Source: an uncultured Bacteroides sp. | GTDB lineage: Bacteria; Bacteroidota; Bacteroidia; Bacteroidales; Bacteroidaceae | DNA: 64,000 bases | Assembly (NCBI GenBank): GCA_949289295.1 | Contig: CASENM010000018.1 | Span: forward strand, 1-64,000 | Reading direction: 5' to 3' | Position numbers and translations under genes: made by a program | Notes under the pieces: generated by a model | Database searches by the model: none | Seen by the model: only the letters and a program-made list of their open reading frames with translations | Told to the model about the DNA's origin: nothing | Part shown: piece after piece, positions 24,233 through 33,013 of the stretch | How positions within the stretch are numbered: position 1 is the stretch's first letter | Layout of the letters: every line of letters starts with the position of its first letter

Positions 24233-24324
24233 AAGGGAATGCTCCTTACAAGATTCCTTATCCTTCGTGCCACGAACGTGAACGGACAATAAGGAATCCT
24301 GTAAGGAATGTTCCCTTCCTTTTT
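24233..24324 (+). terminator. Long structured element after ackA
   Basis: 24233-24261 pairs with 24289-24317 over 29 positions with two mismatches and two G-U pairs. The loop contains a second small hairpin (TTCGT-GCC-ACGAA), and the stem is followed by CCTTTTT. It ends the pta-ackA transcript; its size is larger than a simple terminator needs. Confidence 0.75.
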
Positions 24325-24363
24325 CCGGTAATCCACACCGACAAAATGACAAATCGCTATAAC

Positions 24364-25404
24364 ATGAACAAAAAAATCGTCACATTCGGAGAAATCATGC
24401 TCCGCCTTACCACTCCGGGCAGCCTCCGCATTGAACAATCAAGAGAGTTTCTCGTAAATTACGGAGGAAGTGAAGCCAACGTAGCCATTTCCATCGCCAA
24501 TTTCGGCGGAGAAGTAGAATATATCACACGCCTCCCGGACAACGCCTTGGGAGATACCTGTCTGGCCGAACTCCGCTCACATAACATAAAGACAAATCAT
24601 GTGCTCATAGGTGGTCATCGCCTCGGCACATACTACATGGAGAAAGCGGCAGCCATGCGCAACTCGAAAGTAATCTATGACCGTGAAAGGTCGGCTTTCT
24701 CGGAGCTCAAACCGGGAATGATTGACTGGGAAGACGCATTCAAGGATGCAGCCATCTTCCACTGGTCGGGAATCGATGCGGCTCTGACACCGGGGCTCGC
24801 AGATGTATGCAAGGAAGCCATCGAGACGGCCAAAGAAATGGGGCTGACCGTCTCTTATGACATCAACTACCGCAAGAATCTGTGGAACTACGGAAAGAGC
24901 GCCCAGGAAGTGCTTCGGCCGTTGATGGTACACAGTGACATCATGTTCGGAAGCGAAGGTGAATATGCACTGGTTACAGGTATCCCCGCACCGGGATTCA
25001 AGGCTACACGTAACGGAGAAACATACGATACCGACGCATACGAGAAATTCTGCCGGGAAATCAGCAAGCAAGTGCCCGACTGCAAATACATCTATATCGC
25101 CCTGCGTAACGTGATGAGTTCAGAACACCACACTTTCGCCGGCATACTTTACAGCCACGGTACAATGAAACACACCCGCGTGTTCGATATCGACAATGTG
25201 ATTGATTGTGTAGGCGTAGGAGATGCGTTTTGCGGCGCGATGCTCTATGCACAAGGGGCATTCGACGATGACCAGAAACGGGTCGATTTCTCTACTGCTG
25301 CCTCTGTGTTGAAAAATACCATTTCCGGAGACTATAATCTGGTGAAAAAAGCGGAGGTGGAGGGGTTGCTTGCCAAAAAAGAAAGTGGTGAAGTGGCCAG
25401 ATAA
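24364..25404 (+). CDS. PfkB-family sugar kinase, probable 2-keto-3-deoxygluconate kinase
   Basis: 346 residues from ATG 24364 (MNKKIVTFGEIMLRLTTPG); ATG 24346 is an alternative that adds six residues. Ribokinase-fold motifs: NYGGSEANVAI (substrate glycines), SYDINYRKNLW, and the C-terminal DCVGVGDAFCGAML with the catalytic Asp and anion hole. The pattern FGEIMLRL and DINYRKNLW fits KdgK (2-dehydro-3-deoxygluconokinase), which phosphorylates KDG from uronate breakdown. Other PfkB substrates are possible. No uronate genes and no aldolase gene are adjacent. Confidence 0.8.
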   Translation: MNKKIVTFGEIMLRLTTPGSLRIEQSREFLVNYGGSEANVAISIANFGGEVEYITRLPDNALGDTCLAELRSHNIKTNHVLIGGHRLGTYYMEKAAAMRNSKVIYDRERSAFSELKPGMIDWEDAFKDAAIFHWSGIDAALTPGLADVCKEAIETAKEMGLTVSYDINYRKNLWNYGKSAQEVLRPLMVHSDIMFGSEGEYALVTGIPAPGFKATRNGETYDTDAYEKFCREISKQVPDCKYIYIALRNVMSSEHHTFAGILYSHGTMKHTRVFDIDNVIDCVGVGDAFCGAMLYAQGAFDDDQKRVDFSTAASVLKNTISGDYNLVKKAEVEGLLAKKESGEVAR

Positions 25405-25438
25405 TCCCAGTGCCTCGGGAAATCCAAAAAACATGTAA

Positions 25439-25516
25439 AACGCAGAGACCTTATCTTCCATCCCGCAAACCAGTCCTTCCCAAGGTTAAGGCTCTGCGCT
25501 TTTGCGTCTCTGCGTT
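25439..25516. terminator. Inverted repeat between convergent kinase and lpxH
   Basis: AACGCAGAGAC at 25439-25449 pairs with GTCTCTGCGTT at 25506-25516. A partial second copy (GGCTCTGCGCTTTT) lies inside the loop and offers an alternative, shorter hairpin. Placed between two convergent genes, it probably serves as a bidirectional terminator. Confidence 0.5.
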
Positions 25517-25529
25517 CTACAAGCAAAAA

Positions 25530-26315
25530 CTACAAAGAAGTTTCCCCTTCGATATATTGTTCCATAAACATGTTTTCCCCGTCAAATACGGCATACGAGA
25601 AATCATGAATCCAATCACCCAATATCATCAGACGGGTAGCACGAGACAACATCAGGTCAAGCATGATATGACGATGCCCGAATACGAAATAGTTGATATC
25701 GGAGTGTGTGTTCAAATAATCCTTGGCAAACAACACAAGAGGTTCCTTGTCCTCACCCATATAGTCCGGTTCACGTCCGTTTTCACGTTTCATGCGACTA
25801 TGCTTCGCCCACTCCAGACCCAGTTCCACACTCCAGCGGGGATGCAAAGACGAGAAAAGGCACTGAAGCGTATGGCTATGAAACATCGTACGCAAGAACT
25901 TGAACTTTCGGTCATTATCACCCAGACCGTCTCCGTGGGCAAGAAAGAATTCTTTTCCGTATATCTCGCAAGTGAGCGGTTCGCGATGCAGAATTACGCC
26001 GCATTCTTTTTCCAGATAATCGCCGCACCAGATATCATGGTTCCCGATGAAAAAATGCACCTCTACACCCAAATCAGTCAGTTCAGAAAGCTTTCCTAAA
26101 AAACGCGTGTATCCTTTCGGCACCACCAGCTTGAACTCATACCAGAAATCAAACATGTCTCCCAGCAGATATACTGCGGCCGCCTTATGCTTGATTGCAT
26201 CCAGAAAGTTCACCAACCTGCGTTCCTGAGTACGCCCATGAGGGATCGCCCTCGAACCGAGATGGGCGTCCGACAAGAAATATACATTCTTCATCTCGTC
26301 CATAAACATTGCCAT
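25530..26315 (-). CDS. lpxH: UDP-2,3-diacylglucosamine diphosphatase (LpxH type)
   Basis: 261 residues; ATG codons at 26315, 26309, 26303 and 26294 all precede the core, so the exact start is uncertain. Calcineurin-like metallophosphatase motifs: SDAHLGSRAIPHG, GDMFDFWYE, GNHDIW, HGDGLGDND, and GHRH near residue 215. It cleaves UDP-diacylglucosamine to lipid X in lipid A synthesis at the inner membrane face. The preceding DUF59 gene ends directly at its start (26316), so the two are probably co-transcribed. Confidence 0.88.
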   Translation of the reverse strand: MAMFMDEMKNVYFLSDAHLGSRAIPHGRTQERRLVNFLDAIKHKAAAVYLLGDMFDFWYEFKLVVPKGYTRFLGKLSELTDLGVEVHFFIGNHDIWCGDYLEKECGVILHREPLTCEIYGKEFFLAHGDGLGDNDRKFKFLRTMFHSHTLQCLFSSLHPRWSVELGLEWAKHSRMKRENGREPDYMGEDKEPLVLFAKDYLNTHSDINYFVFGHRHIMLDLMLSRATRLMILGDWIHDFSYAVFDGENMFMEQYIEGETSL

Positions 26316-26645
26316 TTATAAAAATCCCAATTCCAGTTTTGCTTCTTCCGTCATCATGTCCTTGTCCCACTCCGGCTCGAACACCAGATTCACCTGAGCA
26401 GAAGCCACACCTTCCACCGACTCTACCTTCTGGCGGATGTCCTCCATGATAAAGTCGGCCGCAGGACAATTGGGAGCGGTCAGTGTCATGTCAAGTGTCA
26501 ACGCACCGTCATCCTGCAGATCAATCTTATAAATCAATCCCAAATCATACACATTTACAGGAATCTCAGGGTCGTACACTGTTTTCAGCATTTCGACAAT
26601 CCGCTCTTCTATCTTCAGTTTCGTTTCGTTATCCATAACATTCAT
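26316..26645 (-). CDS. DUF59/MIP18-family iron-sulfur assembly protein
   Basis: 109 residues. The DUF59 fold shows DPEIPVNVYDLGLIYKI and the conserved Cys in LTAPNCPAADFI. The C-terminus carries FEPEWDKDMMTEEAKLELG, as in SufT-like and PaaD-like proteins. Such proteins help mature Fe-S proteins. No suf genes are nearby; its neighbours are lpxH (zero spacing) and radC. ATG 26636 (MDNETK) is an alternative start. Confidence 0.87.
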   Translation of the reverse strand: MNVMDNETKLKIEERIVEMLKTVYDPEIPVNVYDLGLIYKIDLQDDGALTLDMTLTAPNCPAADFIMEDIRQKVESVEGVASAQVNLVFEPEWDKDMMTEEAKLELGFL

Positions 26646-26689
26646 TTCCTTTTTGAATCTGTCGCAAATGTAACAAAAAATATGAATCG

Positions 26690-27379
26690 CTACAACCTTC
26701 CCTCATCGACATAACTATAATATGCCCCGTCGGTCACAATCACATGGTCAAGGAGACGGATATTCATGGTTTTCGAGGCCTGGTTCAAGGCTTGTGTCAG
26801 ACGGTCATCATCCGTACTGGGACTCACATTTCCCGAAGGATGATTATGGCAGAGCACGATTGCCGTGGCACGCTTCAGCAAGGCTTCACGAAGCACACAA
26901 CGTACATCCACCTGTGTAGAGGCCAGTCCTCCCTGGCTGATTCTCAATGCGTCAATCACCCTGGCCGCCTGATTGAGCAACATCACCCAGCATTCTTCTA
27001 CCGGCAAATCACACATCGACGGATGAAAATATTCAAATATATCCGTAGAACAACGTATTTGTTTCCGCTCTTTCGGCTCTTCCTCCTTCCTCCGCTTTCC
27101 CAGTTCGGAAGCAGCCAGAATAGTCACCGCCTTGGCCGGACCGATTCCTTTATAACGGCACAAATCCTCAATCGAGCATTTTCCCAACTCACTTAACTTG
27201 TTGTGACACCCGTCGAGCACCTTACGCATCAGCCCCACCGCCGTATCTTCGGTGCTCCCCGACCCTATCAGGATGGCAAGCAGCTCTGCGTTGCTCAACG
27301 CCGATGCTCCGTGAAGCATCATCTTCTCACGCGGACGGTCTTCCTCCGCCCACTGGTTGATATTCATTTTTTCACTCAT
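26690..27379 (-). CDS. radC: RadC-family JAB-domain protein
   Basis: 229 residues. An N-terminal helix-hairpin-helix region (GASALSNAELLAILIGSG, YKGIGPAKAVTILAA) precedes a JAB1/MPN metalloprotease-like domain with HNHPSGNVSPSTDD, the metal-binding H-x-H-x10-D motif. Named for DNA repair, but the biochemical role is not settled. This is the chromosomal housekeeping type, not one of the mobile-element RadC homologs that lack the N-terminus. It is probably the first gene of a run with DUF59 and lpxH. Confidence 0.9.
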   Translation of the reverse strand: MSEKMNINQWAEEDRPREKMMLHGASALSNAELLAILIGSGSTEDTAVGLMRKVLDGCHNKLSELGKCSIEDLCRYKGIGPAKAVTILAASELGKRRKEEEPKERKQIRCSTDIFEYFHPSMCDLPVEECWVMLLNQAARVIDALRISQGGLASTQVDVRCVLREALLKRATAIVLCHNHPSGNVSPSTDDDRLTQALNQASKTMNIRLLDHVIVTDGAYYSYVDEGRL

Positions 27380-27446
27380 ATAGATTCAAGATCAGCAATA
27401 TGCCGCAAATTTAAAGAAAAACACCCGCAAAGGCAATGATTTTATC

Positions 27447-28445
27447 TCATTTATAGAAATTCTTCTCGAATGCGGAGAAAGAGTCTTTTCCAAGCACACA
27501 CCGCTTCCACCAGGCACGGAGAAAACCGCTTCCGTAACCTGTAAGCTGGATGAAGGCGGCCCCTACGGAAAGCGCTCCTATCCATACGCTCCTGTTCCGC
27601 AAGGATGAATCCAGAAATATCACCAAAGCGAACATCAAAAGGAGAAGCAGGCTCCACGGACAGACAAGGGATGCCAGCAGCACCAGTACCACTCCCACGG
27701 TAAACACCGCCGGAAGCAGATGCACAAGCTTCAGTGATTCAGGATATTTCTTATAGAGATTGATGCGCGCTATGCCCGAATTGTGCACTTGCTTGAAAAA
27801 CTTGCGGAAGTCTGTGCGACGCTTGTGCCACACCCATGCTCCGGGAAAGAGACGGCACCGGTATCCGTTCTTGAAAATACGGATGCTGAAGTCAATGTCC
27901 TCACCGAAACGCATATTGGAGAATCCGCCCAATGCCTTATACACATCGGCACGCACGCCCATATTGAAGCTGCGCGGATAAAACTTGTCCATTTTCTTCT
28001 TTCCTCCCCGGATTCCGCCTGTGGTGAAGAAAGAGGTCATCGCATAATTGATGGCTTTCTGGACCGGTGTAAACGAGGCGTGTGCCCGGTCAGGCCCGCC
28101 GAAAGCATCGGCCGGCTCTCTTTCCAGCTCAGCCTCAACAGCCTGAAGATAGCCTTCAGGCAAGATGCAGTCGGAATCCAGAATAAGGAGATACTCTCCC
28201 CGACTCTGTTCCGCTCCGTAATTGCGGGTTTGTCCCGGTCCGGAATTCGGTTTGGCATAATATCGGACTTCCATGGACAAACGGTACTTGTCGGCCACTT
28301 CCTTGCAGGGCACGGACGAGCCGTCCTCCACTACCAACACCTCAAAATCCTTGAGTGTCTGATGCGAAAGACTCTCCAGAAGTTCGTCCACCTCATCCGG
28401 ACGGTTATAGACGGGAATGATCACGGAATATCTTGGATGGCTCAT
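27447..28445 (-). CDS. Family 2 glycosyltransferase with C-terminal membrane helices
   Basis: 332 residues. The GT-A domain begins SVIIPVYNRPDEVDELLESL. The metal/nucleotide motif is LILDSDCILP, and FGGPDRAH and GEDIDFSIRIFKNGYRCRLFPGAWVWHKRR are typical acceptor-site blocks of GT2. Two to three membrane helices lie at about residues 245-310. It probably transfers a sugar to a lipid-linked acceptor for envelope glycans; donor and acceptor are unknown. Three nt separate it from ispF, so it belongs to the rex-FAH-ispF transcript. Confidence 0.88.
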   Translation of the reverse strand: MSHPRYSVIIPVYNRPDEVDELLESLSHQTLKDFEVLVVEDGSSVPCKEVADKYRLSMEVRYYAKPNSGPGQTRNYGAEQSRGEYLLILDSDCILPEGYLQAVEAELEREPADAFGGPDRAHASFTPVQKAINYAMTSFFTTGGIRGGKKKMDKFYPRSFNMGVRADVYKALGGFSNMRFGEDIDFSIRIFKNGYRCRLFPGAWVWHKRRTDFRKFFKQVHNSGIARINLYKKYPESLKLVHLLPAVFTVGVVLVLLASLVCPWSLLLLLMFALVIFLDSSLRNRSVWIGALSVGAAFIQLTGYGSGFLRAWWKRCVLGKDSFSAFEKNFYK

Positions 28446-28448
28446 TCT

Positions 28449-28928
28449 TCAGTCTTTTTCAATCAACACTACGGCGTATGCGGAAATACCTTCCTCACGT
28501 CCGGTGAACCCCAGTTTCTCAGTCGTGGTGGCCTTGATGGACACATCGTCCACATCCACCCCCATCACTCCGGCAAGCGTTTCCTGCATGAGAGGGATAT
28601 GAGCTTTCAGCTTGGGACGCTCGGCGCATACCGTCGCGTCAATGTTTCCCACACGATACCCTTTCTCCGCTATCAGGGCGACGGTCTTCCTCAAAAGTAT
28701 CTTGCTGTCTATGTTCTCGAACTCCGAGGAATTATCAGGGAAATGATACCCGATATCACGCATGTTGGCTGCACCCAGCAGTGCGTCACAAATGGCATGT
28801 ATCAACACATCGGCATCGGAATGCCCCAGAAGCCCCGTCTCGTGCTCCAGCCTGATTCCGCCCAGCCACAATTCGCGTCCCGGCACCAGCCGATGGACAT
28901 CGAAACCGAATCCTGTCCTTATCTTCAT
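28449..28928 (-). CDS. ispF: 2-C-methyl-D-erythritol 2,4-cyclodiphosphate synthase
   Basis: 159 residues, standard length. GFGFDVHRLVPGRELWLGG carries the zinc-binding Asp and His, GHSDADVLIHAICDALLGAA the third ligand and substrate pocket, and KATTTEKLGFTGREEGI the C-terminal signature. It forms the cyclic diphosphate of the MEP isoprenoid pathway. Its start overlaps the FAH-family gene by 4 nt. Confidence 0.96.
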   Translation of the reverse strand: MKIRTGFGFDVHRLVPGRELWLGGIRLEHETGLLGHSDADVLIHAICDALLGAANMRDIGYHFPDNSSEFENIDSKILLRKTVALIAEKGYRVGNIDATVCAERPKLKAHIPLMQETLAGVMGVDVDDVSIKATTTEKLGFTGREEGISAYAVVLIEKD

Positions 28929-29542
28929 CGTATATTGAATTCAAGTACTTTATTGTCTTCCAGATAACCTTCCAGATGATTGCCTATCCGTACCGGCCCT
29001 ACTCCCACAGGTGTCCCCGTGTAAAGCAGGTCTCCGATTTTCAATGTACAGAACCGGCTCACGTAGGCGACAATCCGGTCTACACTGAAAATCATGTCGC
29101 ATGTGTTCCCACTCTGAACCGTCTTCCCGTCAATATCCAGATGAAAACGGATGTTCTGGATATCCGTAAAGCGGTCCACGGGAATCCAGTCACCGACAGC
29201 CGCCGAGTTGTCGAATCCCTTGCAGAGTTCCCAAGGCTTTCCTTCGGCACGGTATTTCCGCTGGAGATCACGTGCGGTGAAGTCGATGCCCACGGTCACG
29301 GCATCGTAATAGCGGTGCGCGAAACGCTCCGCAATGTTCTTTCCCAGACGGCTGATGCGCACCACCAGTTCCGTCTCATAGTCTACCTGCCTACAGAAGT
29401 CAGGAATAAAAAACGGCTTTCCGTCCTTCAGAATGGCCGAATCGGGCTTCATAAAAATCACCGGCTCTTCCGGTACGGGCTCTCCGGCGTGCAGCTCCTC
29501 GCAATGGAGCCTGTAATTCATGCCAACAGCTATTATCTTCAT
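28925..29542 (-). CDS. Fumarylacetoacetate hydrolase-family protein
   Basis: 205 residues, a compact single-domain member. DYETELVVRISRLGKN carries the two metal-binding Glu, TVGIDFTARDLQ the catalytic region, and GDLLYTGTPVGVGPV the C-terminal loop. The family includes acylpyruvases, oxaloacetate decarboxylases and enol tautomerases; the length and motifs fit an acylpyruvase/oxaloacetate tautomerase type, but the substrate is not clear. It is encoded between rex and ispF with 4-nt spacing and overlap, so it is tightly co-transcribed. Confidence 0.87.
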   Translation of the reverse strand: MKIIAVGMNYRLHCEELHAGEPVPEEPVIFMKPDSAILKDGKPFFIPDFCRQVDYETELVVRISRLGKNIAERFAHRYYDAVTVGIDFTARDLQRKYRAEGKPWELCKGFDNSAAVGDWIPVDRFTDIQNIRFHLDIDGKTVQSGNTCDMIFSVDRIVAYVSRFCTLKIGDLLYTGTPVGVGPVRIGNHLEGYLEDNKVLEFNIR

Positions 29543-29546
29543 GAGA

Positions 29547-30200
29547 TCATTTTTTTACAAGTTCATTCAAACGGTTAAACATCACGGCCAGATGGGCATA
29601 GAGCGAAGTATTCTGCACCACAATGCCTTCGGGCACCCGGATACGGAACGGGGTGAAGTTCCACACCGCCTTGACTCCCCCCTCCACCATCTTGTCGGTT
29701 ATCTCCTGCGCGATATTGATGGGCACGGTCAGCACGCCTATCCTTACGCCGTCGGTTTCCATTCGCTGCTCAAACTCGTCCGTATGATAAATGGGAATGC
29801 CGTTGATTTCCGTTCCCACCAGTTCGGGATTGACATCGAATCCGCCCACAATCTCCAGACCGAAATGCGCCAGACCGGAGTCGCGGAGCAAAGCACCTCC
29901 CAGACTTCCCACACCAAACAGATAGGCCCTGTGCAGGTTCGTGAATCCGAGAAAGTCCTCAAGCACATCCACCAGCCGGTCAATCTCATATCCCACTCTG
30001 GTCCGCCCGGAGATGTTCACATACGACAAGTCCTTTGCTATCTGCGAAGCGTCGATGTTGATCTGGCGCGAAATCTGGGTGGACGACACATAGGTCTCCC
30101 CCTTCTCCCTCATCAGCTTGGCGCTCGAAAGATACCACGGAAGCCTGCGCAAGGTCGGCTCAGGTATTTTACCGATATTTTTATGCACTTGTTCTGACAT
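29547..30200 (-). CDS. rex: Redox-sensing transcriptional repressor Rex
   Basis: 217 residues from ATG 30200 (MSEQVHKNIGKIPEPTLRR); longer frames cross the promoter. The N-terminal winged helix (SSTQISRQINIDASQIAKDLSYV) binds DNA. The Rossmann domain (LFGVGSLGGALL, residues about 90-101) senses the NADH/NAD+ ratio, and the C-terminal helix swaps across the dimer. Rex represses fermentation and electron-transfer genes until NADH rises. It heads a minus-strand run with FAH, ispF and a glycosyltransferase and is divergent from yciH. Confidence 0.94.
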   Translation of the reverse strand: MSEQVHKNIGKIPEPTLRRLPWYLSSAKLMREKGETYVSSTQISRQINIDASQIAKDLSYVNISGRTRVGYEIDRLVDVLEDFLGFTNLHRAYLFGVGSLGGALLRDSGLAHFGLEIVGGFDVNPELVGTEINGIPIYHTDEFEQRMETDGVRIGVLTVPINIAQEITDKMVEGGVKAVWNFTPFRIRVPEGIVVQNTSLYAHLAVMFNRLNELVKK

Positions 30201-30231
30201 CCGCACAATTTCAATTTGTTTCAAATCTCTG

Positions 30232-30239
30232 CAAAAATA
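30232..30239 (-). promoter_or_regulatory. -7 promoter box of the rex operon
   Basis: Minus strand reads TATTTTTG, a match to TAnnTTTG, about 32 nt before ATG 30200. Confidence 0.5.
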
Positions 30240-30283
30240 CGCTTTTCTCTCCAAACGCGTGAACGAAACCCGAAAAATGTGCT

Positions 30284-30291
30284 TATCTTTG
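30284..30291 (+). promoter_or_regulatory. -7 promoter box of yciH
   Basis: TATCTTTG matches TAnnTTTG, 33 nt before ATG 30324; only 44 nt separate it from the divergent rex box. Confidence 0.5.
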
Positions 30292-30323
30292 GGCTTTCGG
30301 AACATTCATTATCATTTTTACAC

Positions 30324-30662
30324 ATGAAGAAAAACGACTGGAAAGACCGTCTGAACATCGTATATTCCACCAACCCCGACTTCCATTACGACGACGGGAC
30401 GGAAGAAGAGGAGGAAACCCCTGAAAAAGGGAAACAGAAGCTCCGCGTAAGCATCGAGAAAAAAGGGCGTGGAGGAAAAACCGTGACCGTGGTTTCGGGA
30501 TTCACCGGACGTGAGGAAGACCTGAAAGAACTGGGCAAGTTCCTGAAGACGAAATGTGGCGTGGGAGGTTCGGTAAAAGATTACGAAATTCTTATACAAG
30601 GCGAAATGAGGCAACGGGTGGTCGACTTGCTGAAAGCGGAAGGGTATACACAGACCAAATGA
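30324..30662 (+). CDS. yciH: SUI1/eIF1-like translation factor YciH
   Basis: 112 residues from ATG 30324. After a charged N-terminal ~35 residues (acidic run EEEEETPEKG), a SUI1 domain follows with VTVVSGFTGREEDL, LKTKCGVGGSVKDYEI and the final QGEMRQRVVDLLKAEGY. Bacterial YciH resembles eukaryotic eIF1 and affects start-codon fidelity; its role in Bacteroidetes is not established. The tandem 22-bp repeat array starts 30 nt after its stop and may form the 3' end of its mRNA. Confidence 0.92.
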   Translation: MKKNDWKDRLNIVYSTNPDFHYDDGTEEEEETPEKGKQKLRVSIEKKGRGGKTVTVVSGFTGREEDLKELGKFLKTKCGVGGSVKDYEILIQGEMRQRVVDLLKAEGYTQTK

Positions 30663-30692
30663 CTGGTTTCCAGACAGCATACCGTCTGTCTG

Positions 30693-30776
30693 AAAACGCT
30701 TCGGTGTTTGAGAGAAAACGTCAAGACGTTTCGGTTAAAACGCAAGGACGTTTCCGATAAAACGCCGAAGCGTTTT
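30693..30776. repeat. Four tandem 22-bp palindromic units (array 1)
   Basis: Units begin with AAAACG at 30693, 30715, 30737 and 30759, an exact 22-bp period. Each unit is a small inverted repeat: AAACGT/ACGTTT around CAAG in unit 2, AAACG/CGTTT in unit 3, and AAAACGC/GCGTTTT around CGAA in unit 4. Unit 1 is imperfect. The loops differ while the arms are kept, so base pairing seems to be what is conserved. A second array with the same unit lies at 61325-61387. Confidence 0.85.
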
Positions 30777-30897
30777 GTATTGACTCCCGGGACTTCTTTT
30801 TTCCGCTCTTTCCATATATTAAAATTTAACTTAACAGATAAAAAATAACGGAAGTTTTTCAAGCAAGTTGCATATTAAACTTTACATAAACGATACA

Positions 30898-33009
30898 ATG
30901 AAAAGAATATTTTTGGCATGCATCTGCTGTATGTTGATTTTGCCCACAAGCTTATGGGCGAAACGGATTATCAAGGTGGCATGCGTGGGCAACAGCATCA
31001 CGTACGGTGCAGGTATTTCCAACCGGGAGAAAAACTCTTATCCCGCCCAGTTACAATATTATCTGGGTGACGGTTACGAAGTCCGTAACTTTGGATCCAA
31101 CGGAGCAACAGCGCAGTCGGACGGTGATTATCCGTATGTTCATACAGAAGTATATAACGAATCAAAGAATTTTCTTCCAGACATTGTTCTGATTAAATTG
31201 GGAACCAATGACACTAAACCCCAGAACTGGAAAGACGAGAAGAATTTTATGGACGAATATCAGACGCTTATTGATACCTATCGTTTGCTGGACTCACATC
31301 CGCAGGTGATCCTGCTAACTCCGGTGCGTTGTTTCCTTACCGAAAAGAACACCATCAATCCGTGCATTATTGAAGAAAAGATACGTCCGGCAATTGAACA
31401 ACTGGCTTATGACAACAGACTGGGCATCATTAATCTGAACAATCTGTTCGGTAATCAATGGAATCAAGCTATTATGCCCGACCGCTTGCATCCGTCTTCT
31501 ATCGGTGCGGGTGCGATGGCCCGTAAAATCGGCGATTACCTGCTGAATGCAGTTCAAAACAATCCGGCAGCATTCGTACCCGAAGATGCCACCTCCTTTA
31601 ATTTTCATGGCTACCAAGGATACGATTTCCAGTTGGATGGAGTTCCTTGCAAAGTGGTGCGTCCGGCTAAAGAAGCGGAAGGAAGACCCTGGATATGGCG
31701 GGCACGTTTCTGGGGACATGAACCGCAGACCGATATCGGTTTACTGGAGCAGGGTTTCCATGTCGTATATTGTGACGTGGCCGATTTGTATGGTGCCGAT
31801 AAGGCTGTCAAACGCTAGAACAAGTTTTACAAATATCTGATGAAGAACGGTTTTCATAAAAAAGCCGTATTAGAGGGTATGAGCCGTGGCGGATTGATTG
31901 TTTACAACTGGGTGGCACAGAATGCCGATAAAGTAGCCTGCATTTATGCCGACGCACCGGTCATGGACATTAAGAGCTGGCCGATGGGAAAAGGGGCTCA
32001 TGCAGGTTCGGCCGGGGATGTAACACGGATGCTGGCAGCCTACGGCTTTAAGAATGAAGAACAAGCTGTACGCTGGAAAAAGAACCCGCTGAATCATGCC
32101 GCCAAGATTGCACATGCAGGCATTCCGATACTGCACGTGGTAGGCGATGCCGATGATATTGTTCCGGTTGCAGAGAATACAGCCCTTTTCGAAGCAGAGA
32201 TGAAGCGCCTTGGCGCTCCGATTACCGTAATTCACAAACCGGGTATCGGTCATCATCCGCATTCACTGAACAATCCTGAATCCATTGTACGCTTCATACT
32301 GAAAGCTACCGGCCGATGGTCCAACAATTGTACTCATGCCGTTCCCGGAAACGAGTATCGCTCGGCTGCCGGATGGATAGAAGGCTCGGAATGGCATTCG
32401 GTGGCACAGGATATCGAAACGACACTAAACGGACGTAAACTGAAATTGCTATTGCTGGGCAATTCCATTACGCAGGGCTGGGGCGGAATGCGGAAACTCG
32501 TAAGCTACAAACCCGGCAAGCAGTCAATGGACGATGCTTTGGGACAGGGTAACTGGGAGAGTGCCGGTATCTCGGGTGACCGCACGCAGAACTTGCTTTG
32601 GCGTGTCCGTTACGGAAACTACAACCGATGCAATCCGGAATATGTGGCGATTGCCATCGGAATCAATAATCTGGTAGTTGGTCAGGACACAGCAGACGAT
32701 ACGGCTGAAGGCATCATTACTGTTACAGAAGAGGCTTGCAAACAGTTTCCCGGTTCAAAGATTATCTTATTGGGACTTTTCCCTTCCGGAAAAGAGCAGG
32801 ACAGTGCAATCCGTAAACAGTGCGACCGCATTCATGAACTGTTGGAAGCACACATCTTTGGAGCTCAGGTCTGCTATACGAATCCTACAGGCTGGTTCCT
32901 TGACGAACATGGAACGATACGCGACGGACTTTACAGCGTCGATTATATTCACTTTACCGACAAAGGTTATGCTTGTGTAGCCTCACATTTGATGCAGTTG
33001 ATGAAATAA
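30898..33009 (+). pseudogene. Three-domain SGNH / alpha-beta hydrolase / SGNH protein, split by amber codon
   Basis: One continuous frame of about 704 codons, interrupted only by TAG at 31816-31818. ATG 30898 opens a signal peptide (MKRIFLACICCMLILPTSLWA). An SGNH hydrolase follows with the nucleophile block CVGNSITYGAG and the DRLH motif (PDRLHPSS). Next is an alpha/beta hydrolase whose nucleophile elbow GMSRGG lies just after the stop. The last domain is a second SGNH hydrolase (LLGNSITQGWGG, with DYIHFTDKG). Reading TAG as TGG (Trp) gives KRWNKFYKYL and restores the protein. Such proteins are probable carbohydrate esterases. The rest is intact, so the mutation is recent, is suppressed, or is a sequence error. 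Confidence 0.8.
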
Positions 33010-33013
33010 CACA

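Noticed and set aside
28976-30197. Long plus-strand frames opposite the FAH and rex genes
   Set aside because: They mirror well-supported minus-strand genes, and their translations lack family motifs.
30693-30776. CRISPR array
   Set aside because: The period is 22 bp with short palindromic units and no unique spacers, and no cas gene is in the window.
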